Positions 1 to 9,932 are shown, counted from the first letter of the stretch. The stretch: DNA of 64,000 nt from Burkholderia sp. USMB20 (GCF_000949135.2 NZ_JTAN02000019.1:62001-126000); one strand, 5' to 3'. Translations and numbers: made by a program. The notes: a model not told the origin generated them from the sequence alone.

Positions 1-864
1 TTCCGCGAGCTGTCGAACGAGGATCTGGTCGTCAAGGCCGATCCGGCCGCACTGCGGCGCTTCGTGTGGGAGCTGTGCCGCGGCGGGATCGACACGAGCG
101 GCGGCGGGCGGGTCGAGGTGCGGACCGCGCGGCACGACCCCGACGCGCGGATCACGATCACGTGCACCGGCGTCGACGCGCCGGAGCTGTCGCTGGCCGA
201 TCTCGAACGGCTGCAGGGCGCGATCGAGGACGCGGGCGGCTACGTCGTTCGCGAGCGCGACGACGTCGGCGTGACGTTGCACCTGTCGCTACCGCTGTGC
301 GCGGTCGCGCCGGCGTCGCTGCAACCGGCCGACGCGGCCGCACCGAATTCCGGGCCGGGCGCCGTTGCGGCCGCGGACGCGAAACCGCTCGACGGCGTGC
401 GCATCGCGTGCGTCGACGATCACGACGAGGCGCGCGAAGCGCTTGCCGCGCTGCTGCAGGTCGCCGGTGCGGAGGTGCGCGTGTTCGCGTCCGGCCACGC
501 GCTGCTCGACGAGATGCGGAACACGCGCCGCGCGGACTGGCCGGCGCTCCTGGTATGCGACATCGACCTCGGCGCCGACGAGGAAGACGGCTACACGGTG
601 ATGCGCCGCGTGCGCCAGCTCGACGCCGAGCGTGCGCGCGACGGCCGGGCGCCGCTCGAAGCGCTCGCGTTGTCGGGCCATGCCCGCGAGCGCGACCGCA
701 CGCGCGCGGTCGAAGCGGGTTTCCACGCCTATCTGACCAAGCCCGCGGCAGCGGCCGACCTGATCGCGACGCTGCGGGCGCTCGCGCTTTCCTCCGGAGA
801 TATCCATGCCGAACCTTTCGAATCCGACGCCCCCCGAAGTCCTGACCGAGCGCCGCGCCGGTAG
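1..864 (+). CDS. Hybrid sensor histidine kinase, C-terminal part (ATPase remnant plus receiver)
   Basis: The gene enters from the left edge in frame 1; 287 residues are visible. The first ~95 residues look like the end of a histidine-kinase ATPase domain (the stretch ending in VGVTLHLSLPL), although no clear G-box is present in the visible part. After an Ala/Pro linker comes a CheY-like receiver with the acidic pair in CVDDHDE, the phospho-acceptor Asp in VCDIDLG, the Ser of LSGHA and the Lys of YLTKPA. It therefore probably relays phosphate internally or to a separate regulator. The end overlaps the next start by 59 bases, which suggests co-expression. The sensor part lies outside the window, so the stimulus is unknown. 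Confidence 0.8.
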   Translation, partial: FRELSNEDLVVKADPAALRRFVWELCRGGIDTSGGGRVEVRTARHDPDARITITCTGVDAPELSLADLERLQGAIEDAGGYVVRERDDVGVTLHLSLPLCAVAPASLQPADAAAPNSGPGAVAAADAKPLDGVRIACVDDHDEAREALAALLQVAGAEVRVFASGHALLDEMRNTRRADWPALLVCDIDLGADEEDGYTVMRRVRQLDAERARDGRAPLEALALSGHARERDRTRAVEAGFHAYLTKPAAAADLIATLRALALSSGDIHAEPFESDAPRSPDRAPRR

Positions 865-1333
865 CGCGTTTGCCGACCGCCAGGCCGCGGTCGCCGCCGT
901 CGAGCTGCTGTTGCCGACGTTGTCGGCCGCGTTGCAGAGCGACTTCGTCGGCGACAGCGGCTGCCTGCACGTCGTGATCATGGATCCGGCGCTCGGGCCG
1001 CGCGACGCGGCGTTCGAGGATGCGATCCTGTACGAGTTCTCGCTGCCCGATCCGAAGGACTGGGATGCCGATTATCGTGCGTACGCGCGCGCGAAGGCGC
1101 GGCTGTCATGGGAAACCGGCCGCGACGGCCACGTCGTGCAGGCGCTCGAGCCGTACCGGCTGCGCGCGGGCGACACGAACCTGTGGGGCGGCGTCGCGCA
1201 GCACGGCATCGTGGTCGGCGTGTCGGGCGCGCAGCCCTGGTTCGACGAGGCGTTCGCGGGCTGCATCGCGCACTGCCTGCGTGCGCTCGCGAAGCACCGC
1301 GCGCAGGCGACGCCGGACGCGCTCGCGATCTGA
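806..1333 (+). CDS. Conserved hypothetical protein, 175 aa, paired with the kinase
   Basis: The start is chosen because GGAG lies 6-10 bases upstream (cctccggagatatcc). The protein is soluble, with no signal peptide or membrane segment. Near the C-terminus the stretch GIVVGVSGAQPWFDEAFAGC resembles the conserved strand-turn-helix of GlcG/HbpS-like proteins, some of which bind haem and modulate a neighbouring sensor kinase. That similarity is weak and is my inference. The 59-base overlap with the preceding hybrid kinase gene supports a partner or sensory-accessory role. The function is otherwise not recognised. Confidence 0.6.
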   Translation: MPNLSNPTPPEVLTERRAGSAFADRQAAVAAVELLLPTLSAALQSDFVGDSGCLHVVIMDPALGPRDAAFEDAILYEFSLPDPKDWDADYRAYARAKARLSWETGRDGHVVQALEPYRLRAGDTNLWGGVAQHGIVVGVSGAQPWFDEAFAGCIAHCLRALAKHRAQATPDALAI

Positions 1334-1423
1334 GCGCAGGCGAGCGGGCCCGTTTTTACAGCCGGTTATAAAAAAGCCAGCGCGCGCGCGGGGCAGCGCG
1401 ATGTGGCGCGGGCGTTCGCGCAA

Positions 1424-1439
1424 TGGCACGGTTTTCGCT
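1424..1439 (+). promoter_or_regulatory. Sigma-54 promoter of the glycan operon
   Basis: TGGCACGGTTTTCGCT. The -24 element TGGCACG is a perfect consensus, GG and GC are 10 bases apart, and -12 is TCGCT (one change from TTGCT). The predicted transcript start is near 1450, giving a ~59-base leader before the SDR start at 1509. Confidence 0.75.
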
Positions 1440-1455
1440 GTACCTCTGTACGACG

Positions 1456-1469
1456 TTTGTCACGACAAA
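1456..1469. promoter_or_regulatory. Inverted repeat TTTGTC-AC-GACAAA in the leader
   Basis: This is a perfect 6+6 inverted repeat just downstream of the sigma-54 promoter. The 10-mer CGTTTGTCAC that contains its left arm (1454-1463) recurs at 10137-10146, in front of the response-regulator EBP. It could be a regulator site shared by the two transcription units. Confidence 0.35.
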
Positions 1470-1508
1470 TGTCATCGCCGCGATCTTTCGGACGCTTGCA
1501 GGAGGTGC

Positions 1509-2261
1509 ATGTTGAACCCGACTCACGATCCAGCCCGACCGTTGTTGGCCGGTCGCACCGCGCTCGTGACGGGCGGCGGTCGCGGCCTGGGCGAGGCCAT
1601 CTGCGAGGAACTGGCGCAACACGGCGCACACGTGATCGTTGCCGATCTCGACGGCGATCGCGCGGCGGCCGTCGCGCAGCGCCTCGAGCGGCATGGCGGC
1701 CGCGCGGTCGGACGGCCGCTCGACGTGCGCGACGAGGCGTCGGTGCTGCAGGTCATGCACGACGCGCGCGAGGCGCTCGGCGACGTCGACGTGATCGTCA
1801 ACAACGCGGCGATCGACGTGACCGCGCCGATCGACGACGTCAGCGTCGCCGCCTGGCAGCAGGTGATGATGACCAACCTGTTCGGCCCGTACCTGATGTG
1901 CCACGCGGCCGTGCCGATGATGAAGGCCCGCGGCAGCGGCCACATCGTCAACATCGCGTCGACCGCATCGAAGCGCGCATGGCCGAATGCGTCCGCGTAT
2001 CACGCGACGAAGTGGGGGCTGCTCGGGTTGTCGCATGCGCTGCATGCGGAGCTTCGGCCGGCCGGCGTGAGCGTGTCGGCGATCGTCGCGGGCGGGATGC
2101 GCACGCCGTTCCTGCTCGATCGCTTCCCCGACATCGACGTGGACACGCTGCAGCCGCCGGAACACGTCGCGGCCGCCGTGCGTTTCGTGCTGACGCAGCC
2201 GCCGGGCACCGTCGTGCCGGAACTGATGGTGCTGCCGATGAAGGAGACGTCATGGCCGTGA
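1509..2261 (+). CDS. Short-chain dehydrogenase/reductase (SDR), 250 aa, first gene of the glycan operon
   Basis: A classical SDR. It has the NAD(P) glycine motif TGGGRGLG near residue 20, NNAA near residue 98, the catalytic Ser in NIAST, and the YHATK active site (Tyr/Lys). The start at 1509 has a strong AGGAGG 6 bases upstream and sits 70 bases after the -12 element of a sigma-54 promoter. The end overlaps the next gene by 10 bases. In this setting (phosphatase, heptosyltransferase-like enzymes, carbamoyltransferase) it may reduce or oxidise a sugar or nucleotide-sugar intermediate, but the sequence alone does not give the substrate. Confidence 0.85.
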   Translation: MLNPTHDPARPLLAGRTALVTGGGRGLGEAICEELAQHGAHVIVADLDGDRAAAVAQRLERHGGRAVGRPLDVRDEASVLQVMHDAREALGDVDVIVNNAAIDVTAPIDDVSVAAWQQVMMTNLFGPYLMCHAAVPMMKARGSGHIVNIASTASKRAWPNASAYHATKWGLLGLSHALHAELRPAGVSVSAIVAGGMRTPFLLDRFPDIDVDTLQPPEHVAAAVRFVLTQPPGTVVPELMVLPMKETSWP

Positions 2262-2863
2262 GTCGCGCGCGACGGTTGCCCGGCGCGGTGCTGCTCGACA
2301 AGGACGGCACGCTGCTGGAGGACCTGCCGTACAACGTCGACCCCGCGCGGATGCAGCTTGCGCCGGGCGCCGCGCGCGCATTGCGCACGCTCGGCGCGAC
2401 GGGCATGCCGATCGCGGTCGTGTCGAACCAGCCGGGCGTCGCGCTCGGCTACTTTGCCGAATCGAAGCTTGGCGCGGTCCGTCAGCGTCTCGCCGAATTG
2501 TTCGAAGCGAACGGCGCGGTGCTGGCGGACTTTTTTTATTGCCCGCATCACCCGGCGGGCAGCGTGCCGCGCTACACCTGCGACTGCATCTGCCGCAAGC
2601 CGCGCCCGGGGATGGTGCGCCGCGCGATCGCCACGCTCGGCGCGGTCGCCGAATGGAGCTGGATGATCGGCGACATTCTCGACGACGTCGAGGCCGGCCG
2701 CGCCGCGCGCTGCGGCACGATACTCGTCGACCGCGGCAACGAGACGCAATGGCGGCTCGATGCCGCGCGCACGCCGCACCATGTGGTCGACCGGCTCGAC
2801 CTCGCCGCCGACCTCGTCGCGCGCGAGGCCGTGCGCCGCCACGGCTCGTGGGTGCGGCGATGA
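2252..2863 (+). CDS. HAD-IIIA phosphatase, GmhB-like (heptose 1,7-bisphosphate 7-phosphatase family)
   Basis: A 203-residue protein of the HAD superfamily, class IIIA. The nucleophile/acid pair lies in LLDKDGTLL near residue 16; the VSNQPG motif II, the CICRKPRPGM motif with its zinc-site-type cysteines (CPHH...CDCIC), and the IGDILDDVEAG acidic motif follow. GmhB removes the 7-phosphate from D-glycero-D-manno-heptose bisphosphate on the way to ADP- or GDP-heptose. The presence of two GT9 heptosyltransferase-type genes downstream fits that role. It lies inside an overlapping operon (10-base overlap before, ATGA overlap after). A housekeeping gmhB would be expected elsewhere, so this copy is probably dedicated to the local glycan. 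Confidence 0.85.
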   Translation: MAVSRARRLPGAVLLDKDGTLLEDLPYNVDPARMQLAPGAARALRTLGATGMPIAVVSNQPGVALGYFAESKLGAVRQRLAELFEANGAVLADFFYCPHHPAGSVPRYTCDCICRKPRPGMVRRAIATLGAVAEWSWMIGDILDDVEAGRAARCGTILVDRGNETQWRLDAARTPHHVVDRLDLAADLVAREAVRRHGSWVRR

Positions 2864-4068
2864 GCGCCGCCTGGGATCGCGCGCGACGCATTCTGTGCGT
2901 GCGCCTCGACAGCCTCGGCGACGTGCTGATGACGACGCCCGCGCTGCGCGCGCTGAAGGAGAGCGGGCGCGGCCGCCGGCTCACGCTGCTGACGTCGCGC
3001 ACCGGCGCCGCGCTGGCGAAACACCTGCCGATGGTCGACGACGTGTGGACGTACGACGCGCCGTGGGTCAAGCATCCGGACGTGCGCGGCGATCCGGTCG
3101 TCGATCTCGACATGATCGACCGGCTGCTGGCCGGCCGTTTCGACGCGGCCGTGATCTTCACCGTATACAGCCAGAGTCCGTTGCCGGCCGCGATGATGTG
3201 CTGGCTCGCGGGCATCCCGCTGCGGCTCGCGCATTGCCGCGAGAACCCGTACGAACTGCTGACCGACCGCGTGCCCGAGACCGAGCCGGATTCGCGCGTG
3301 CGCCACGAAGTCGCGCGCCAGCTTGCGCTGGTCCGCGCGATCGGCGCGAAGACGTGCGACTGGCGCATGGCGTTCGAGCCGGGCGATGCGGCGCGACGCG
3401 CGCTGCACTCGCGCTTGCGCGCGGCGCTGCTGCGGCATCGGCGGCCCGCGCGGCCGGCGCCGGCGCAACGCGCTGGCTGGTCGTGCATCCGGGCGCGGAG
3501 CGCGGCATCGCGGCGCTGCCGGCCGAGCGCTTCGGCGACGTGGCCGCGCGGCTCGCGCCGCTGTTCGACGGCATCGCGGTGACGGGCGGCGCCGACGAGC
3601 GCGCGCTCGTGGATGCCGTGTGCGAACGCGCGGCCGCGCGCCGTGCCGCTCGCCGGCGTGCTGCCGCTCGGCGAGCTCGGCGCGCTGATCGAGACGGCCG
3701 ACCTGCTGCTGACGAACAACAGCGGCCCCGTGCATCTCGCGGCCGCGCTCGGCACGCCGGTCGTCGATCTGTACGCGCTGACCAATCCGCAGCACACGCC
3801 GTGGCGTGTGCCGCACCGCGCATTGAACGTCGACGTGCCGTGCCGCAACTGCTACCGCAGCGTCTGCAACCAGCCCGGCCATCCGTGCCTGCTCGGCGTG
3901 AGCGTCGACGATGTCGTCGAGGCGACGCACGGCTTGTTGCGCCGCAGCGCGCGCCATGCGCAACACGCGGCCGCGCGCGCCACCTTGCACGCTGCCGAGC
4001 CGGTCGCGGCGAACGCGTCGAGCGGGTCGAACGTGATTCCGTTCGCGCAAGTCATCACGAGGACCTGA
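2860..4068 (+). pseudogene. GT9 heptosyltransferase-like glycosyltransferase, broken by two small deletions
   Basis: It starts by ATGA overlap with the phosphatase gene. The N-terminal part (RILCVRLDSLGDVLMTTPALRAL) is typical of GT9 ADP-heptose transferases and reads in frame 1. Near 3425-3450 the homologous reading moves to frame 3 (WLVVHPGAERGIAALPAERFG). Near 3635-3645 it returns to frame 1 (VPLAGVLPLGELGALIETAD, then LLTNNSGPVHLAAALGTPVVD). The jumps fit loss of one base and then loss of a 2-base GC unit in a gcgcgc run. The frame is restored overall, and the remaining C-terminus ends normally 3 bases before the next gene. This is either a sequencing artefact or a recent knock-out; if repaired the protein would be ~403 residues. 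Confidence 0.75.
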
Positions 4069-4071
4069 CGC

Positions 4072-5817
4072 ATGCCTGCTCCGACCTATACGCTCGGCAT
4101 CAATGCCGCCTTTCACGACAGCGCCGCGTGCCTCGTGCGCGACGGCGCGGTGATCGCGGCGGCCGAGGACGAACGCTTCACGCACGTGAAGCACGCGAAG
4201 CGGCCGGTGCCGTTCTCGACTTGGGAGCTGCCGTTTCACGCGATCGACTATTGTCTGGCGGAAGCGGGCATCGCGCTCGCGGACGTCGACCATGTCGCGT
4301 ATTCGTACGATCCGTGGCTCGAACTGGACCGTCACGGCGACGCGCCCGAGCTGACGCTGCCGCTCGCACCGTCCGCGCATGCGCGGCGTGCCGACGGCGC
4401 ATCGCCGTGGCATCCGTTGTTCCTGTCGTCGATCGTGAACGCGCCGCGCCAGCTTGCGGGCGGCGCGCCGCACCACCTGCAGCGGCGCTTTCGCGGCGTC
4501 GCGCACGACGGGCCGTTTCGCTGGCATTTCATCGAGCACCATCTCGCGCACGAGGCGAGCGCGTTTCTCGCGGCGCCGTACGAGCACTGCGCGGTGATGA
4601 CGATGGACGGGCGCGGCGAACGCGCGACGACGAGCTACGGCGTGTTCGACGGCCAGTCGTACCGGCGGCTCGGCCAGGTCAACCTGCCGCATTCGCTCGG
4701 CCTGCTGTACGAGCGCGTGACGCGCTACCTCGGCTTCCTGCATTCGTCGGACGAGTACAAGGTGATGGCGCTCGCGTCGTACGGCAAGCCGGTGTTCGCG
4801 GACGCGATGCGCAAGCTGGTGAGCTACAACGGCGACGGGCGCTACGAGGTTGCCGACGGCGATCTCGTCGCGCTGTTCGGCGCGCCACGCGAGCGCGGCG
4901 GACCGATCGAGCCGCATCACTGCGACATCGCGCATGCGCTGCAGCTGGTGCTCGAGGAAACGACGCTGCAGGCGGTCGACTGGCTCGCGGCCGAGAGCGG
5001 CGAGCAGCAACTGGCGATGGCGGGCGGCGTCGCGCTGAACTGCGTGATGAACGCGAAGATCCGCGATCGCGGCCCGTTCGACGACGTGTGGGTGCAACCG
5101 GCGGCAGGCGACGCGGGCACCGCGCTCGGCGCCGCGCTGTGGACCGATTTCCGCATGCGCGGGATGCGCGGCGACTGGCGGATGGATCACGCGTATCTCG
5201 GGCCGTCGTACGGCGACGAAGCGATCGAGGCGTTCCTGAAGGAAGCGCGGCTGCCGTACCGGCGGCTCGCGGACGTCGCCAGCCAGACGGCCGCGCTGCT
5301 CGCGGCAAACCGCGTGATCGGCTGGTTCCAGGGCCGCATGGAGTTCGGGCCGCGCGCGCTCGGTGCGCGCTCGATCCTCGCGTCGCCGATCGATCCGGAC
5401 ATGCAGCGCAAGCTGAACCGGATCAAGGATCGCGAGGACTTCCGGCCGGTTGCGCCGGTCGTGCTCGAAAGCCACGCACACCACTGGTTCAACGGCGGGC
5501 GGCGCACGCCGCTGCGCGCGCCGTTCATGCTGTTCGTGTACGACATCGCGCCCGGCGCCGAGGCGACGATTCCGGCGGTGCGCCACATCGACGGCACCGC
5601 GCGCGTGCAGACCGTCGACGCACACCAGCATCCGCTGCTGCATGCGCTGCTGTCCGAGTTCGACGCGCTGACCGGCGTGCCGGTGCTCGTCAACACGTCG
5701 TTCAACACGCGCGGCGAACCGATCGTCTGCACGCCGCGCGACGCGCTCGAGTGCTTCTGGACTTCGCCGCTCGACGCGCTCGTGATCGGTTCGTTCCTGC
5801 TGGAGAAGCCGAGATGA
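4072..5817 (+). CDS. NodU/CmcH-family carbamoyltransferase, 581 aa
   Basis: A full-length member of the family that includes NodU (carbamoylates Nod factor sugars) and CmcH/TobZ (antibiotic O-carbamoylation). The N-terminal Kae1-like half begins LGINAAFHDSAACLV and carries the metal-site HHLAHEASA near residue 155 and MTMDGRGE. The C-terminal YrdC-like half has GWFQGRMEFGPRALGARSIL and NTSFNTRGEPIVCTP. These enzymes make carbamoyl-AMP from carbamoyl phosphate and ATP and move the carbamoyl group to a sugar hydroxyl. Sitting between glycosyltransferase genes, it is predicted to decorate the glycan made by this operon. The next start overlaps its stop (ATGA). Confidence 0.9.
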   Translation: MPAPTYTLGINAAFHDSAACLVRDGAVIAAAEDERFTHVKHAKRPVPFSTWELPFHAIDYCLAEAGIALADVDHVAYSYDPWLELDRHGDAPELTLPLAPSAHARRADGASPWHPLFLSSIVNAPRQLAGGAPHHLQRRFRGVAHDGPFRWHFIEHHLAHEASAFLAAPYEHCAVMTMDGRGERATTSYGVFDGQSYRRLGQVNLPHSLGLLYERVTRYLGFLHSSDEYKVMALASYGKPVFADAMRKLVSYNGDGRYEVADGDLVALFGAPRERGGPIEPHHCDIAHALQLVLEETTLQAVDWLAAESGEQQLAMAGGVALNCVMNAKIRDRGPFDDVWVQPAAGDAGTALGAALWTDFRMRGMRGDWRMDHAYLGPSYGDEAIEAFLKEARLPYRRLADVASQTAALLAANRVIGWFQGRMEFGPRALGARSILASPIDPDMQRKLNRIKDREDFRPVAPVVLESHAHHWFNGGRRTPLRAPFMLFVYDIAPGAEATIPAVRHIDGTARVQTVDAHQHPLLHALLSEFDALTGVPVLVNTSFNTRGEPIVCTPRDALECFWTSPLDALVIGSFLLEKPR

Positions 5818-6815
5818 ACATGCGCGACACGCAACTGCCGCCGGTCGTGTCGGTCGTCGTGCCGACGTACCGGCGGCCCCGCCTGCTCGAACGCTGCCTC
5901 GACGCGCTGTGCGCGCAGGTGTTCGATCCGACCACCTACGAGATCGTCGTCGTCGACGACGACCCGGCCGGCAGCGCATGGGAAACCGTCGACGCGTGCC
6001 GTGCGCGCATGACCGACGTGCCGGTGATCCGCTACATGACCGCGCCCGATACGCAGGGGCCGGCGGGCGCGCGCAACATCGGCTGGCGCAGCGCGCGCGG
6101 CGCGCTGATCGCGTTCACCGACGACGACACGATTCCCGATCCGACCTGGCTGCGCCACGGCGCGGCCGCGCTGCTGGCCGAACCGTCGGCGGCGGCCGCG
6201 GCCGGGCGCATCGACGTGCCGTTGCGAGCGCGCCCGACCGACCACGAGCGCGACGCGGCCGGCCTCGCGCATGCGGAATTCGCGACCGCGAACTGCTTCG
6301 TGCGGCGCGCGGCGCTGGAGCGCGTCGGCGGGTTCGACGAGCGCTTCACGCGCGCATGGCGCGAGGACGCCGACCTGATGTTCGCGCTGCGCGAGCACGC
6401 GGGGCCGATCGTCGGCGTCGACGCCGCGCGGATCGTGCATCCGGTGCGTCCCGCGCGCTGGGGCGCGAGCATCGGCCAGCAGTCGAAGGTGTATTTCGAC
6501 GCGCTGCTGTACAAGAAGCATCGCGCGACCTACCGGCGTCATATCCGCGCGATGCCGCCGTGGAATTACTACGCGGCCGTGTTGTTCGCGCTCGGCGCGC
6601 TCGGCTGTTTCGCGGCCGGATGGCGTGTGCCGGGCATCGCGTGCGCGACGGCCTGGGCCGTGATCACGGCCGCATTCTGCGCGAAGCGGCTGCGCGGCAC
6701 GCGGCTCACGCCGTCGCATGTCGCCGAGATGATCGTCACGTCGATCGCGATTCCGCCCGTGTCGCTGTACTGGCGCGTGCGCGGTGCGCTTCACTTCCGG
6801 GTGTTCTTCCTATGA
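5814..6815 (+). CDS. Family 2 glycosyltransferase with C-terminal membrane segments, 333 aa
   Basis: A GT-A fold enzyme. SVVVPTYRRPRLLERCLDAL opens the fold; VVVDDDP and the metal-binding AFTDDDTIPD follow, and GGFDERFTRAWREDADL holds the usual ED acceptor-site pair. The last ~90 residues contain two hydrophobic segments (AAVLFALGALGCFAAGW and ATAWAVITAAF) and a short amphipathic end, so it is likely tethered to the inner membrane facing the cytoplasm. It shares ATGA overlaps with both neighbours, which supports translational coupling. The sugar donor cannot be read from the sequence. Confidence 0.88.
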   Translation: MNMRDTQLPPVVSVVVPTYRRPRLLERCLDALCAQVFDPTTYEIVVVDDDPAGSAWETVDACRARMTDVPVIRYMTAPDTQGPAGARNIGWRSARGALIAFTDDDTIPDPTWLRHGAAALLAEPSAAAAAGRIDVPLRARPTDHERDAAGLAHAEFATANCFVRRAALERVGGFDERFTRAWREDADLMFALREHAGPIVGVDAARIVHPVRPARWGASIGQQSKVYFDALLYKKHRATYRRHIRAMPPWNYYAAVLFALGALGCFAAGWRVPGIACATAWAVITAAFCAKRLRGTRLTPSHVAEMIVTSIAIPPVSLYWRVRGALHFRVFFL

Positions 6816-7888
6816 TGCTCGAATCCGTTTCGTCGTCCGGTCCGATGCGCATCGCGGTGTTCCGCGCGCTGCAGCTCGGCGACATGCTGTGCGTGGTGCC
6901 GGCGCTGCGCGCGCTGCGGCGCGGCGAGCCGGACGCGCGCATCACGCTGATCGGCTTGCCGTGGGCGCGCGAGTTCGCATCGCGCTTCTCGGACTACATC
7001 GACAACTTCATCGCGTTTCCCGGCGCGCCGGGCCTCGGCGAGCAGCCGGACGCCGAGCCGGCCGCGCGCGAGGCGTTCGTCGCGGAATGCCGCGCGCGCG
7101 ACTTCGATCTCGCGATCCAGCTGCACGGCAGCGGCGTGCAGACCAACGCGATCGTCGCGTCGCTCGGTGCGACGCGCACCGCCGGTTTCGTGCCGCCCGA
7201 CGGCGGCACGACCGCGCTCGACTGTGCGCTCGTCTGGCGCGACGGCGAGCCCGAGGTCACGCGCTACCTGGCGCTGACCCGCAAGCTCGGCTATCCGGAC
7301 TGGGGCGACTACCTGGAATTTCCGCTGGGCGGCCTCGACTACGCGCTGTGGCACGTGCTGTGCGACGAGCATGCGCTCGATCCGGGCCGCTACGTGATCG
7401 TTCATCCGGGCGCGCGGATGGCGTCGCGGCGCTGGCCGGTCGAGCGTTTCGCGAGCGCGGCACGCCAGCTCGCGGACGACGGCTGGCAGATCGTATTGAC
7501 CGGCACGCGCGCGGAACTCGCGCTGGCCGGCGCGTTCGTCGAACATCTCGCGCGGCCGTGCGTGAACCTGTGCGGGCGCACGCCGCTCGGCGCGCTGGCC
7601 GCGCTGATCGGCCGCGCGCGGCTCGTGCTGTGCAACGACACGGGCGTGTCGCATGTCGCGGCGGCGTTCGGCACGCCGAGCATCGTCGTCGCGTGCGGCA
7701 GCGACACGGTCCGCTGGGCGCCGCTCGACGCCGAACGCCATCGCGTGCTCGCGCACTATCCGGCCTGCCGGCCGTGCGCGTTCGACACCTGCCCGTACGG
7801 GCACGAGTGCGCGACGGCGATCGGCGTCGACGACGTGATGGAGCGGGCGGGCAAGCTGCTCGCGGAGGAGAGACGTCATGTCACGTAA
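6812..7888 (+). CDS. GT9 heptosyltransferase-like glycosyltransferase, 358 aa
   Basis: An intact second GT9 gene. It begins after a short leader with MRIAVFRALQLGDMLCVVPALRALR, continues with YVIVHPGARMASRRWPVERFA in the C-terminal Rossmann half, and has the donor-site segment LVLCNDTGVSHVAAAFGTPSIVV. This is the ADP-heptose:LPS heptosyltransferase fold. A Cys-rich end (CRPCAFDTCPYGHEC) also appears, in related form, in the broken upstream GT9 copy (CRNCYRSVCNQPGHPC), so the two are related paralogues of a distinctive subgroup. The gene overlaps the previous one by 4 bases and the next by 11. Confidence 0.88.
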   Translation: MMLESVSSSGPMRIAVFRALQLGDMLCVVPALRALRRGEPDARITLIGLPWAREFASRFSDYIDNFIAFPGAPGLGEQPDAEPAAREAFVAECRARDFDLAIQLHGSGVQTNAIVASLGATRTAGFVPPDGGTTALDCALVWRDGEPEVTRYLALTRKLGYPDWGDYLEFPLGGLDYALWHVLCDEHALDPGRYVIVHPGARMASRRWPVERFASAARQLADDGWQIVLTGTRAELALAGAFVEHLARPCVNLCGRTPLGALAALIGRARLVLCNDTGVSHVAAAFGTPSIVVACGSDTVRWAPLDAERHRVLAHYPACRPCAFDTCPYGHECATAIGVDDVMERAGKLLAEERRHVT

Positions 7889-8828
7889 GCGCTTGCGCGT
7901 GCTCACCTGGCACGTGCATGGCAACTATCTGTATTACCTGTCGCAGGCGCCGCACGATTTCTACATCGTGACGAAGCCGCAGCATCCGCCCGGTTACGCG
8001 GGTCGGGTCGGGCACCTGCCGTGGGGCGACAACGTGTACGAGGTGCCCGTCGAGTGCGTGCGCGACACCGAGTTCGACTGCGTGCTGTACCAGCATCACA
8101 ATCACTACGCGCACGACCGGTTGCGGCTCCTGAGCGACGCGCAGCGCGCGCTGCCGGCGCTGTTCGTCGAACACGATCCGCCGCGCGAGCACCCGACCGA
8201 CACGCTGCACCCCGTGCAGGACCCGAACGTGTTGCTGGTGCACGTGACGCCGTTCAACGCGCTGATGTGGGACAGCGGCGTCACGCCGACGCGCGTGATC
8301 GAGCACGGCGTGCTGCTGCCCGACAGTGTCGAGTATCGCGGCACGCTGCCCAAGGGCGTGACGGTCGTGAACCACCTCGCGCGACGCGGGCGGCGTCTCG
8401 GCGCCGACCTGTTCGAGACCGTGCGTCACAGCGTGCCGCTCGATCTGGTCGGGATGGGCTCGGCCGAACTCGGCGGCATCGGCGAGGTGCCGAATCCGGC
8501 GCTGCCGCAGTTCCTGTCGCACTACCGCTTCTTCTTCAATCCGATCCGCTACACGAGCCTCGGGCTCGCGGTGATCGAGGCGATGATGATCGGGCTGCCG
8601 ATCGTTGCGCTCGCAACGACGGAGATGGCGCAGCTCGTGAGGAGCGGCTGCAACGGGGTCGCCGATACGCGGCCTGCCGTGTTGATCGACGCGATGCGCA
8701 TGCTGCTCCGCGATCCGGACCTCGCGCGCGAATGGGGCGCGGCGGCGAAGCGCGACGCGTGCGAGCGGTTCGGGATCGAGCGGTTCGTGCGCGAGTGGGA
8801 CAGCGCGTTGTGCGACGTCGCGGCGTAG
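7878..8828 (+). CDS. GT4/GT-B-like glycosyltransferase, 316 aa, last gene of the operon
   Basis: It begins with the basic start MSRKRLRVLTWHVHGNYLYYL, typical of GT-B proteins handling lipid or nucleotide-sugar substrates. The C-terminal half has the GT4-style donor region: a stretch FFFNPIRYTSLGLAVIEAMM, then GLPIVALATTEM, equivalent to the E-x7-E region. The N-terminal half is unusual, with many His/Tyr residues (LYQHHNHYAHDRL). The start overlaps the upstream gene by 11 bases. It completes a seven-gene unit that has no flippase, polymerase or export gene. Confidence 0.82.
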   Translation: MSRKRLRVLTWHVHGNYLYYLSQAPHDFYIVTKPQHPPGYAGRVGHLPWGDNVYEVPVECVRDTEFDCVLYQHHNHYAHDRLRLLSDAQRALPALFVEHDPPREHPTDTLHPVQDPNVLLVHVTPFNALMWDSGVTPTRVIEHGVLLPDSVEYRGTLPKGVTVVNHLARRGRRLGADLFETVRHSVPLDLVGMGSAELGGIGEVPNPALPQFLSHYRFFFNPIRYTSLGLAVIEAMMIGLPIVALATTEMAQLVRSGCNGVADTRPAVLIDAMRMLLRDPDLAREWGAAAKRDACERFGIERFVREWDSALCDVAA

Positions 8829-8854
8829 ACCGGGCGGCTGCCGTCGCGGCCCGG

Positions 8855-8855
<1 letters not shown>
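8829..8855. terminator. Hairpin between the glycan operon and the EBP gene
   Basis: ACCGGGC pairs with GCCCGGT across a 13-base loop immediately after the glycosyltransferase stop. There is no T run, so termination strength is uncertain. It lies between convergent transcription units. Confidence 0.4.

Positions 8856-9932
<1,077 letters not shown>

Noticed and set aside
1340-1380. Terminator at cgtttttacagccggttataaaaaag
   Set aside because: No stable stem next to the A/T runs; the stretch is AT-rich but gives no convincing hairpin.
2572-5979. Very long minus-strand open frame opposite the glycan operon
   Set aside because: It is a shadow of high-GC codon use; the translation is Arg/Ala-rich without family features, and the plus strand carries recognised genes.
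7881-8854. Continuation of the EBP frame antisense to the glycosyltransferase gene
   Set aside because: It has no family features beyond the HTH and would overlap a well-supported gene on the other strand for ~950 bases. A frame slip near the end is more likely.
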